Of a DNA stretch of 64,000 nucleotides, positions 25,751 to 36,900 are shown one piece after another. The position numbers were made by a program, and so were the translations under genes. The notes beneath the pieces were generated by a model. It worked only from the letters and a program-made list of their open reading frames with translations. It searched no databases and had not been told where the DNA came from. Positions within the stretch are counted from its first letter, which is position 1. Each line of letters begins with the position of its first letter. The DNA is from Dastarcus helophoroides (lineage: Eukaryota > Arthropoda > Insecta > Coleoptera > Bothrideridae), in assembly GCA_028583605.1 (NCBI GenBank), contig CM053332.1:24985692-25049691 (forward strand), in the 5' to 3' direction.

Positions 25751-26212
25751 TCCGGTAATTTATTCTTTCACTTTTTCTTTCATTTTTTCAACATCTGCTC
25801 CCATTTGTTCAGTTATATTTGCTAGTAGACTATGCAACTCTTGTTTTTATGCATTCTTTCTCTGTTCTTCTTGTCGTCTCCGTTCTTCCTCCTGTTCTTT
25901 TTCTTGTCGTCTTTCTTCTTTGTCTTGTCGTCTTCATTCTTCCTCCTGTTCTTTTTCTTGTCGTCTACGTTCTTCCTCTTGTTTTTTTTCTTGTCGTCTT
26001 CATTCTTCCTCCTGTTCTTTTTCTTGTCGTCTTCGTTCTTCCTCCTGTTCTTTTTCTCGTCGTATTCGTTCTTCCTCCTGTTCTTTTTCTTGTCGTCTTC
26101 GTTCTTCCTCTTGTTCTTTTTCTCGTCGTCTTTCTTCTGCTTGGTCTTTAAACATTGCTTATAACGCTTGCATTTGTTGTTCCATTTTGGTCGATTTTAA
26201 TCTCGTATCCAT
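25751..26212 (-). pseudogene. Gypsy Gag N-terminal part, broken by stops
   Basis: The Gag start is most likely the ATG at 26212 (MDTRLKSTKMEQQ). The frame is interrupted by TAA codons soon after the start and again just before 25750, each where the surrounding pattern suggests a former sense codon. Between them lies a run of Glu/Arg/Lys/Gln repeats predicted to form a long helix. The T-rich + strand frames over this interval (such as 25545-26225) are shadows of this repeat. Confidence 0.7.
25868..26140 (-). repeat. 33-bp tandem repeat in Gag (11-residue charged unit)
   Basis: About eight copies of a 33-bp unit encode the - strand motif RRQEKEQEEER with minor changes (RIRREKEQEEE and similar). 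The pattern gives an uninterrupted charged helix in the Gag N-terminal region. Copy number is probably variable between family members. Confidence 0.85.
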
Positions 26213-26357
26213 AAAGCGTATCTGAATGTTCAAGATTTTACTTGACGCGCCTTGTATAACTATTTAACAGTTTAAAACGTCCGAGATAAAGTCAACTACG
26301 GCACCTGGCACGAATTTTTTTTTTTTTTTTCGAGTAATAAAGCACAATCCACGAATA

Positions 26358-26375
26358 ATCCCGCTTCTGACACCA
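26358..26375 (-). other. Primer-binding site
   Basis: Two bases inside the 5' LTR edge, the - strand reads TGGTGTCAGAAGCGGG, with the TGG start expected for pairing to a tRNA 3' end. The specific tRNA was not assigned. Confidence 0.7.
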
Positions 26376-26377
26376 AA

Positions 26378-26752
26378 TGTTACGTGCGTTATCGGTTCGA
26401 ATTGATACACGTGATAGATTATACCCACTTTATTATTGAATTAACTCGGCACAATTCAACTGAACAGTAACTCACTAATTATTTACTAATTGCTAACCAA
26501 CTTATTGCACTTGCTTCTAACTGACTGACTCGAGGGAAAACTGACCGCCTTTTTATAGTTTCGGCCCGCGTCTTCCAGAATTTTCGGCAGATAAGGCTTA
26601 TCGAATGCCGAAATTTCTGGAACGCTTATCTGCCGTTTGTTTCGTTATCGCGGCCGCTTTCCCCTTATCAGAACCTTCTAGAAACTTTTTTTATTTACTA
26701 AATTCTACAATTCTATTCTAAATCCTATTTCATCTATTTACATTGCGTTACA
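26378..26752 (-). repeat. 5' LTR of the Gypsy element
   Basis: 375-bp LTR, TG...CA, the upstream LTR in the element's own orientation. It is followed on the + strand by TTAT, matching the four bases before the other LTR. Confidence 0.95.
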
Positions 26753-27834
26753 TTATTATATTGTTGATTACCAAAGTCAAAAATAATTTTTTTGCGTTAA
26801 ACGATGTTAACTCCGGAAAAACCATTGATTAATCAAATTAAAAAGTGAGGAATGTTGAAAGATGTCTAAATTTTAAAAAATTTGCCTTGAAATATTAAGA
26901 TTAACTTTACTCTTTCTGGGAAAACATTTCGAAAAAATCAAAATTTTCATTTTAAAGAAAAAATTTCAGGAAATACGGAAGTAAAAGTGTTCTATCTTTA
27001 ACCCGAAATTTTAAAAACATGAAAATTTATCGAGCAACTTCGAACGTCTGTTATCAGTATTATTTGTTCCCGAAATTTGTAGATCAAGGACGAAATTTTA
27101 GGAAACGTAACAAAATTGCAATGTCTACAATTAAACTCAGAATTTTGAAAAAAAAACGCAGTTTAGAATAAAATTGATGAGTTGTAAGAAAGAAATAATA
27201 CAGCATATCTAAAGAAATCAAAGAATTGACACCAAATTTAGAGGAAAAGATAAAAAAATCGAATTTAAAGACAACTCAAATTCAATCTCAAATTTCCACG
27301 AAAGAGTTACTATGGACTAGTTCTATGATAAAAAAATGATTAATTATTCTTGTAGCGTGTGTTGGCTCTCTTCACTTTAGGTGGAAATTGGATTGTACTT
27401 CAGCAAAACAAGAAAAAAAAAATAGACTCAGAAACTTTGTCCAGTAACAGGAACATTTACTATATTTTCTTTGCGAAGTAGTGTTATTTTCATTCATATT
27501 TTATTTGCAAAGAAATAACCAATAAAACATGAATGACTGGTTATTCATTCAATCATGTTTTATTGAAGAAAATAGCCAATAAAAAAATGAATTACCGGTT
27601 ATTCCTTCCCCAATAAACAGGAACGATAGTACAGCGATTGTTCCCGTTGCTGGGCAATTTGTCGCGTTTAGAAAAAAAATGTTCTATCAAGCAACATCCT
27701 CGGTGACAAGATAATAATGTTTGACAGCTCCCATAATAAATTGTAATGTTTTACTCCTCTCAAACTAATCCAAACAAAACACATGTAAATGACCTCTTAG
27801 CAGGAGTTACCACAATCAAAATTGTCTGTTTAAA
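26753..27834. other. Intergenic AT-rich DNA upstream of the membrane protein gene
   Basis: No exon is supported. An imperfect inverted repeat lies at about 27520-27564 (caataaaacatgaatg and its diverged complement). The words 'aataaacaggaac' and 'gtaacaggaac' recur near 27440 and 27610. The promoter and 5' UTR of the gene starting at 27835 should lie here, but no clear TATA box or initiator was identified. Confidence 0.45.
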
Positions 27835-27943
27835 ATGTACGTTCACTGGAAATCGCTCATATGTTTGGGTCTAATTTTTTATATGGTTTTGTGTACTACT
27901 GACATTCTTGGTAAACGTAAAATATTCCCTACAGAATACATTG
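27835..27943 (+). CDS. Exon 1 (start and signal-like segment)
   Basis: ATG in the context ttaaaATG, 36 codons plus one base. The donor is ATTG|gtaagt, a near-perfect consensus. The intron 27944-28036 is 93 bp, in frame and free of stops, so retention would insert 31 residues. Confidence 0.7.
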
Positions 27944-30900
27944 GTAAGTTTAAAATGCGACGCTTGCTTTTGACAGTGAAATCACTTCATCATTTCGCTT
28001 TAAGTAACACTTTATTGATTTACGTTATCATTTCAGTAGAAGAGACTGTGGTTGTTAAAGAACCGGAGGAAAACATGCAACCGACGGATTTTATATGGTC
28101 TTTAATGTGTGCAAATACTATAGTTTTTATATTCTCACTTTTGTTCTGCTCGTTTATAAAATTCTTATTCGAAACATTATGGCATATTTACGGTGAACAA
28201 AGCGGTCCGGTACGGTAAGTGTAATCCTTAATTTATCAACTTTTTAACAAATATCGAGTTATCTGAGAGATTTAGGAGAGTGTTTTTGTTGTGGTAGAAG
28301 AAATGAAATAAGCGTGGTGGAAGAAATAAAATAGGAATTAGTATCGACTTTGATCGAAATCTTCTTTTATAAAGTAAGCAGATTGTTGGTTGTAAATACT
28401 TTCAACTGTAGCACGTTAGATTGCGTCATTACATAATATTTAATTGACATTATTTATTAAGTGTTAGGGTACGAAATCCTGGGCTCCAGAGTCTCCAGAT
28501 CAGGCAGAAATTCAGATTCAAAAACGAAAGTTTCTTTTTTTAATTTCGATCCACTCGCAAAGGACAACTTACTCACTACTAGAGACCTTTGTGACTTTAG
28601 TTACATCTACATAACTTCGTTTTTTAAAATTTGTCTAATTTTTGTCGTGTTATTTTCAAGAAACAAACTCATATGGTTAGACCTCTTCAGACGTACAACG
28701 CAAATCGACAAATCCACGTCCCTCGAGTTCGACGCGGTGTTCCCGCCGTCCTCGCCCCGTATCCCCAAATCGCGCGCATCAGATTCCGTCATCAGCGTCA
28801 AACGAAAAATCAATTCAGACCTAAGCTGTCCCAATTTGAACAAATTCGGCTACGGAGATGGTACGAAATCGACCAGAGAGGTGCAAACATCTTCGACCAA
28901 GCAATTCGAGACGTTATTCCAAAACGACCTGTTCTCGCAATCGACGCTCACCAGCCAGCTGAACAAGCCGCTCAGATCGCAGTGCGCCAGGCTCAGGGAG
29001 GAGCTGCTCATGGTGCAGGCGAAAGCTTTGGGCGAGCAATCGCTGCTGTCGAGGAAACTGGAGACGGTGACCAAGGAGAAGAGGGAGTTGTCCAAGCAGT
29101 TGAGCTTTTTGCACAAGGAGAACCGGACGGCCAAGCAGCAGCTCGAGGAGCTGCTGTCGGAGAAGGCCATGCTCAACAAGCGGCTGGAGAACGCCACCAA
29201 AGAGTTCAAGGTAAACACCAAAAGTAAAACTTGATTTTGATTTTTTTTCTTAAAATTTAATTTTTCTCTAAAGTTCAACATTTTTCTAGAAACTGAAAGT
29301 TGTATCAATATATTTTTTTTTTTCGAAATTATTTTACCAATTCTAACAAATTTCGAATTTATCTGAACATTTGGAGCTTTTTTAATTCGTCTTGTTCTCG
29401 AAATTTCAAATTTATTCTCAAAATTTAACTTTCTCTGAAAAAATGCAAATTTTTTCTTCTGCTCTGAAAAACCTTGGCTTTTTAAAAGTTCGACGATTTT
29501 TTCTAAGCTTTCAATTTTTTACAATTGCTCTTTATAAAATTTTACAATTTTTCACAAAATTTAAATTTGTCTACGAATTTTGGGTTTCAAATTTGTTCTA
29601 GGTTTCAATTCTTTGTCAAAATTCGACGTTTTTTTTAATTTTATCTTTTTTGAGAATCTTAACGAATTCATTTTTTTCAAAAACCCTTTTTTCAAAATTC
29701 TGTATTTTCTGGAAATTTCAACTTTTATTTCGAACCGAGTTCATCTATTTTCAAATCTCAGAATTAATTTTGTTTCTTAAAATTTGACTTTCCCTGGGAA
29801 ATTGTGACCTTTTAAAATTCAGTGGTTTTCTCGAAACTGGTAGTTTTATCGACAGTTTCTTATCTTTCGAAATTATTTCACCAATCAAAATTCGATTTAT
29901 CTGAAAATTTGGAGTTTTTTTAATTTGTTTTGTTCCCGATATTTCAAATTTATTCTCAAAATTCAACTTTCTCTGGGACATTCCAAATTTTTCAGTTTCT
30001 TTTCTCCGAAAAAGTTCGACAATTTTTTTAAACTTTTAATTTATTAAAAATTTTACTTTTCGAAATTTTACAATTTTTCACAAAATTTAAATTTGTCTAA
30101 GCTTGTCAGGTTTTTAAATTTGTTCTGCGAATTTCAACTTATTGTCGAAATTGATCTTTTCAAAAATTTTGCGTTTTTTGAGAACTTTTTACGAATTAAT
30201 TTTTTTTGAAATTTATTTTTTTACAAAATTACGCTTTTTCTGGAAATTTCAACTATTGTTTCGAACGAAATTCATCTATTTTTAAATCTCAAAATTTGAT
30301 TTTTTAATAAAATAATTAAAAATTTGAAATAATTTGAGATGCCAAGTAAAATAGCTTTTAAAGATTTCGACCGTTTTTCAAAGTTTTCGTTTTTTAAAAT
30401 TTAAATCTATTTTCAAATTTTATTTTTCCCCAAAATTACATTTTTTCGACTTAACGGATTTTTTCTAGAACTTTCTACATTCTTTTTAAAATTCGTCCTT
30501 TATCACATTTCGGCATTTTCTCAAAATTAACTTTTACTAAACATTTAAACTTTTATTTATTTTTTACAAATTTGAACTTATTTCGCAAAATGCGGTTTTT
30601 TTTTAGAAATTTCGACTTTGAAAAGTCGAAATTTTTTCTGCAAACTGCGATTTTTTTGATGAAATGTATCTACATATTTTCAATATATTTGACTTAATCT
30701 CAAAATTCGTTTTTTTTTCTGGGGACATTTTGACTTTCAACACTTCAATACTATTTTCGAAATTTCCATATTCTTTTCAAAATTCATCCTTTTTCCAAAT
30801 TTAGTCATTTTGCCCAAACATTGACCTTTGCTAAACATTTAAACCTTTATTTATTTTCTGCATAGTTGCTCTTGTCTTGGAAAATTTGAGTTTTTTCAAA

Positions 30901-33900
30901 AATTCGACTTTCGAAAATTCGACTTTCAAAATTCAACGTTTTGTTCTGAAAATTGCGATTTTTTCGACGAAATTTATCTACATATTTTCAAATTGTTTGG
31001 ACTGAACGTCAAAATTTGATTTTCTCTAGGAAATTTTGACCTTCAACACTTCCACACTTTTTTCGAAATTTCCATATTCTTTTCAAAATTCGTCATTTTT
31101 CCAAATTTAGTTATTTTGCCCAAATACTGACCTTTACTAAACATTTAAACTTTTATTTATTTTCTACAAATTTGCACTTGTCTCGCAAAATTCGAGTTTT
31201 TTCAAAAATTTGACTTTCGAAAATTCGACGTTTTTTTCTGCAAACTGCAATTTTTTCGATGAAATTTATCTATATATTTTCAAAATGTTTGACTAATTCT
31301 CAAAATTTCAGTTTTTAAATTTGTTTTGGCTTCCAATTTATTGTCGAAATTCGATTTTTTTAAAATGTTATCCTTTTTGACAAATTCATTTTTTTAGAAA
31401 TTTCTTTTTTTCAAATTTCGATTTTACTGGAAATTTTAACTTTTATTTCGAACTAAATTCATCTATTTTCACATTTCAAAATTTGTTATTTCGAACTAAA
31501 TTCATCTTTTTTCTTAAAATTTGACTCTCTCTGGGAAATTTTGACCTTCTTTTAAAATTCAATACTCTTCTGGAAGCTTGAAGTTTTATCAACATTTTCT
31601 TTTCTTTGGAAATTATCGATTTATCTGAAAATTTGGAGTTTTCTTTTTAATTCGCCTTCTCGATATTTCAATTTATTCTCAAAATTTAACATTCTCTGGA
31701 AAATTGCAATTTTTTTTTATTTTCTCCTTCTCTGAAAAACTTCAACTTCTGAAAAAGTTCGACAATTTTTTTAAGCTTTCAATTTTTTACAATTTCTCTT
31801 TTCGAAATTTTAAAGTATTTCCCAAAATTTAAATTTATCTAAACATTTCAGATTTTAAAATTTGCTCCGCCAATTTCAATCTATTGTCAAAATTCGAAGT
31901 CTATTTCTAAAGTTTTGGTTTTTTAAAGAACTTTTAACGAATTTACTCTTTTGGAAATCTCTTTTTTTTCAAAATTAAGCTTTTTTTGGAAATTTCAAAT
32001 TTTATTTCGAACCATCTATTTTCAAAACCCAAGATTTGATTTTTTTCTAAAAATTTGACTTTCTCTGGGAAATTTCGACCTTCTTTTAAAATTCAATACT
32101 CTTCTGGAATCTTAAAGTTTTATCAACATTTTCTTTTCTTTGAAAATTATCGATTTATCTGAAAATTTGGGTTTTTTTTTAATTCGTCTTCTCGATATTT
32201 CAATTTCTTTTGAAAATTTAAAATTCCCTGGAAAATTGCAAATGTTTGGCGAAATGTTGAGCTTTTCTTGAAATTTTCACTTTCTCCTTGAAATTTTTCC
32301 TTACATTTGACATTTTTCTTCCTCTCTGAAAAACTTCGACTTTTTTCAAATTCGACCATTTTTTTTAAGCTTTCACTTTATTTTTACAATTTTTCTTTTT
32401 AATATTTTACAATTTTTCGAATAATTCAAATTTGTCTAAAAATTTTAGGTTTTTCATTTGTTCTGGGTTTCAATCTATTGTCGAAATTCGATGTTTTCTT
32501 TTTCTAAAATTCTGGCTTTTTAAGGAACTTTTAATAATTCATTTTTGTCATTTTTTTGAAATCTCTTCCTTGTTCTCAAAAATCAGCTTTTTCTGGAAAT
32601 TTCAGCTTTTATTTTGCATTTTTTAAGAACTTTTTAGTAAATTCATTTTTGCGAAATCTTTTTTTCTTAATTTTTGTGAAATCTCCTTTTTCTCAATTTT
32701 TCCGAAATCTCTTTCTTGTTCTCAAAATTCAGCGTTTTCTGGAAATGTCAGCTTTTATTTCGAACTTTGATATTTGCTGCTTCCGTAAGTTCAAAGTTTT
32801 TCCCTCAAAAAAAATTTAACTTTGTTCCATGAAATTTCAGGCTGTAGAAAATGTACAAATAAAAAAAGAAATAAGAAAAATATTTTTCAGAAATTTCGAC
32901 TCCCCAAATTAGTCCTTTTCTAGAAATTTCATATTTTATGCGTTTTTACAAAATGTTAATACAAATTAATTAAAAATTTTGGAAAAATACTTCTTGAAAT
33001 TATAACTTGTTTTTGTCAAAATTTAAACAAAACGTAAAAATTCCCAGAAAATTAGTTTTGGAAATTTCGGTTTCTATAGGTCACTTGTTTAATGAGCACT
33101 TATTTTCTGGGCGTCTGCCCATTTTAGCTTTTATTTTCTTAGGGAAAGTTTAAGGGCCGCAATCGCCTTTTAAGAGAGCCGCATGCGGCTCGCGAGCCAC
33201 GGTTTATCGACCCCTGCACTAACGCGATTCGATAGTCAAGCTATCATCTTCAGAGTAGTTCTTTGAGGATATCGAAACGCGTTAGAGCAACTTTTGTTGT
33301 GTTTTTTAATCTTTATTGATTTCAGGGGACAAAATTTGTATTTCAATTTTTTGAAGGTAATCAAAGTTACCACCAAATAAAAAAGTACAATAATACTTAT
33401 TGTACAATAAGTATAACCTCTGACGATATATCGTGGAATTTTTTTATATTTATTGTTGTATTTATTGTTAATGTAGTTTATTAGTTACAAATACCTAACA
33501 ATAAGCACGCGAGGAAAACCAGGGAGTGGTTCAAAAATTAATATTTTGTTCGGTTTCATTAAAATCCTTAATTCAGTGACAATGATCCAATGTCACAAAA
33601 AGTTTACACTTCTTTCGGGATTGGACCGTGTCAAAGAACTACTAAAAGGGTTCGACGTTTCGCCCACCACCGTAGGGGGCTTCTTTAGGAACAAAAAAAT
33701 AAAATACAAGGAAATATACAAAAATGAAAAATGAAAAAAGGGGCCAAATGGAAGCCTTCGTCACAAACAGTTCGATTCAGGTTAAAAGAAAATAGATACG
33801 ATTTCAAAATTTAAAATTTAGTTAACAATTTTGGTGTCCGCATGATATTTTGCACTTTAGAAGTTGATGTTACTCTTGTAAATAAAAATTCTTTAGCGTC

Positions 33901-36900
33901 AACAGTTTTTGATTTTTGATCGCTTTAAAAAAGATTTTGTAGGGGGGAGCTACTAGAGCCGTGAATAATACTTGAGATTTTTATCAAGATTTATTAACTC
34001 GAACACACACTTGCATAGACTTGTCTGACTACCATTCTGAAAACGCGAGAGCTGCTAGTGACAGTCGGGGTTGCCATCTGTCATCGATATTGACCGCCAA
34101 ATTTCAATTTTATCGTCCTACAATTTCGCATTTAATCTGGAGGAAAGCGAATTCTCTTTAGTGTCTGCAATTAGTAATTTGATTTGTTTAGAAACTTCAG
34201 TGGTTTCTAGCATCTTAAAATAACGGTGATAGTTAAAAAGTATCCAATGTCACAAAAACTTCGACAATTTCGACGTTTCAACACTAGAGGAGACAGCGGT
34301 TGGGTCTTCCTAATTCGAAATTCGACAATATTTAGAATAATGTTAAAATATGTCGATTTTTCAGGTCAATACCAAAACGAAAAAGGTGGCGTTGCAAAAG
34401 CTAGAAGAAGTGAGCACCACCGTCGACGATTTGAAGAAGCAACTGGAGCAGGTGACGAGAGACAAGGAGATATTGGAGAGCAAGCTGGAGGTGTTGCGCA
34501 ACGAGTACGACAAGTTGAAAGAACGTCTCAGGTACTATCAGGTCAAGGGGACATCGCAAGGGGGCGATCATACGGCGGCCGAAAAGGACAACAACAACGA
34601 TCGCTCGAAGAACGACAACAGCAGCGTGACGGCTTCCGGGGCCAAATCGGAGTTCGGCAGCGACTCCAGCAGCACCAATATCAACAAGGTAACACTAGGG
34701 GTGATTCAAGAGTGACATGAAACAGGAAGATGAGGGATTGCTTGGTTTACCTTCTCTAGAAAAATATCGCAATTTAGTACAAATCTAATTTTGGAAAAAA
34801 GTGAAATTTGAGAATAGATTTAAATTTCGGAAAAAGAAAACTTTGAAAATAAGGTCGAAATTTTCAAAAATTACTTTACTTAACACCTCCAATTACTTTT
34901 CTATTGAAAAATGGACAAAAGATGATTTTTCGGAGAAATAAGTCGAATCTTCCAGAAAGTCGAATTAGAAAAAAGTAAACATTTCCACAAATTGTCGAGT
35001 TTTGATAAAAAAGGAAGATTTAGGGTAAAAGTCTAATTTTAGGAACGAAATAGATATTAAAAAAGAAGACTAATATACAAGAGCTAAAAAAGTCGAAATT
35101 TCGAAAAAAATCAAAATTTCGAAAAAAAGTCGAAATTTCGAAAAAAAGTCGAAATTTCGAAAAAAAGTCGAAATTTCGAAAAAAAGTCGAAATTTCGAAA
35201 AAAAGTCGAAATTTCGAAAAAAAGTCGAAATTTCGAAAAAAAGTCGCAATTTCGAAAAATAGTCGAAATTTCGAAAAAAAGTCGAAATTTCGAAAAAAAG
35301 TCGAAATTTCGATAAAAAGTCGAAATCTTCAAAAATTACTTTACTTAATATCTCCAATTACTTTTCTATTGAAAGATCGACAAAAGATGAATTTTCGAAA
35401 AAAAAAGTCGAATCTTCCAGAAAGTCGAATTAGAAAAAAGTAAACATTTCCCCAAATTGTCGAGTTTTGATAAAAAAAGGAAGATTTAGGATAAAAGTCT
35501 AATTTTAGGAACGAAATAGATATTAAAAAAGAAGACTAATATACAAAAGAGCTAAAAAAAAGTCGAAATTTTGAAAAAAGTCAAAATTTCGAAAAAAAGT
35601 CGAAATTTCGAAAAAAAGTCAAAATTTCGAAAAATAGACGAAATTTTGAAAAAAAAGGCAAATTTTGAAGTAAAAAAAAAAGTTTGAAAATTTCGCGTTC
35701 AAAAGCCTTTTGTGCATTATTATTAGAGATCAAAATTTGGCTTTAAAAAGTCGAAATTTGACTTCTAAAAAATGAGGCAATAAAAGGCTTTTGAATTGGA
35801 CATTTTCAAACTTTTCCTCTTTTTTCGAAATTTCTATTCTTTATTTCACGACTTTAACTTCGACCTTTCAAATTTAATTACAAATGTTTCCTGTTAAAAT
35901 TTCAACTTTTTTTGCAAAATTTCAAAATCGGTTAAAATTTTAAGAAAAAGTTGGAATTTTGACTTCTGTTTTTAGAAAATTGGACTATTTTGAACGTTTT
36001 TTCGAGCTAAAAGGTTCCACTCATTGTTAATATTTTGACTTATTTTTAAAATTTATACTCTTGCCAAAATATTTTTGCTCGAAGATTGAACATTTCGATT
36101 TTAGACTCGAAATTTCCATTTTTTTTCTACATTTTGTGTTTTTCTTTTTCGAAATCTATATTTCGCCTTTTTTTTTCTTCGAAATCGGTTCTAGAGCGTG
36201 ATTTTTTCCTTAGTTTCACGAAGTATTTTAACGATTTTAAAAGGTGATTGTTTAAGGATTTTCTGCCGTTCGTCATATCGCAAACTGAGCTCGATATGAG
36301 GAAGATTCAAAAGAAGATACTACAGCTCGAGAAAAATTTGGAGAATTTCAATCCGAAGAAGCCGGAATTCGAAAGCAAATCGGAATTTCCGGCGGAAATC
36401 GACCCCAGCTTGGTAAAACGAGTTCAATTTTGTCATTTGTAACTGATCGCTTTATCGACGATGTTTTAGAAAAATTCGTCGAGTTTGAGCATGGATTCGA
36501 ATTACGGAAGAAATATCGAAAATTTGGGCATACCGGGCGAGACCACGTGCAGAAAAAAATACGAGGACATCAAGGTAGACGAAAGAGGCTAAATTTAATT
36601 GAATTAGTTTCGGTTTTGTTTAAATGTTGCTTCTTAATTTTGATTTTTGAGACGAAATACATTTCCAAAAAGTATATTGACTCAGTTAAATGAGCAACAG
36701 GAACCTGCCATCAGGATCGCGTGTTCGATTCCCATGTCCGGTTAGGCGTTGTTTGTTATGTAAATTTGACATTAATTATACACTTTTTTCATAGCTGAAA
36801 GTGGCTTAGACCACGTAGGTAAGGAAAAACGACTTCGGAGCACCCTCTTACTAAATAAGTAATTAGTCAAACTAAGAACCAATTCAATTAGTACTGTTGA

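Larger units (their letters stand above)
22125..26752 (-). mobile_element. Ty3/Gypsy LTR retrotransposon, internally deleted
   Basis: The 4.63-kb element is read on the - strand. Its two 375-bp direct LTRs begin TG and end CA and are flanked by a 4-bp TTAT duplication (22121-22124 and 26753-26756). From the right it shows a primer-binding site, a Gag with zinc knuckle, the remnant of a protease, RNase H and integrase, then a polypurine tract. RNase H before integrase is the Ty3/Gypsy order. The catalytic core of reverse transcriptase is absent and there are further breaks in Gag and integrase, so the copy cannot be autonomous. No envelope-like frame was found. LTR identity (three differences seen) points to a recent insertion. 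Confidence 0.95.
29211..34364 (+). other. Intron 3, 5.15 kb, filled with T-rich repeats
   Basis: Bases 29211-33100 are T-rich imperfect tandem DNA. The words ctttctctgggaaattttga and ttcaatactcttctgga recur near 31531 and 32062 (~531 bp apart). A ~310-bp unit with ttgcccaaacattgaccttt recurs around 30720 and 31030. Farther on lie a hAT end (33141-33216), a fold-back fragment (33217-33362) and non-repetitive DNA. The word atccaatgtcacaaaaa occurs twice (~33587 and ~34242). Confidence 0.75.
34689..36256 (+). other. Intron 4 with a 465-bp duplication
   Basis: AT-rich intron. It carries two direct copies of a ~465-bp unit and a 19-bp tandem (annotated separately). The remainder (35650-36256) is AT-rich without a recognised feature. 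Confidence 0.7.

Noticed and set aside
25545..26225. + strand 226-codon Ser/Cys-rich frame and Leu/Phe-rich companions
   Set aside because: They are antisense shadows of the Glu/Arg-rich Gag repeat; repetitive SSSCSFSCRL text comes from the 33-bp tandem.
22125..26752. Envelope gene (errantivirus) in the Gypsy element
   Set aside because: Only 30 bp separate the integrase frame from the LTR, leaving no room for an envelope gene.
28850..29308. - strand 152-codon frame over exon 3
   Set aside because: It is antisense to the coiled-coil exon; its Leu/Ser-rich text mirrors the Lys/Glu/Gln codons of the real frame.
35070..35357. - strand 95-codon repeat protein (FFEISTFFRNFDFFSKFRL type)
   Set aside because: A 19-bp tandem that is open in more than one frame yields such text; it lies in an intron and has no independent coding support.
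36679..36745. Functional tRNA gene in intron 6
   Set aside because: A-box and B-box words are present but the arms do not pair into a cloverleaf and no acceptor stem is seen; a SINE head fits better.
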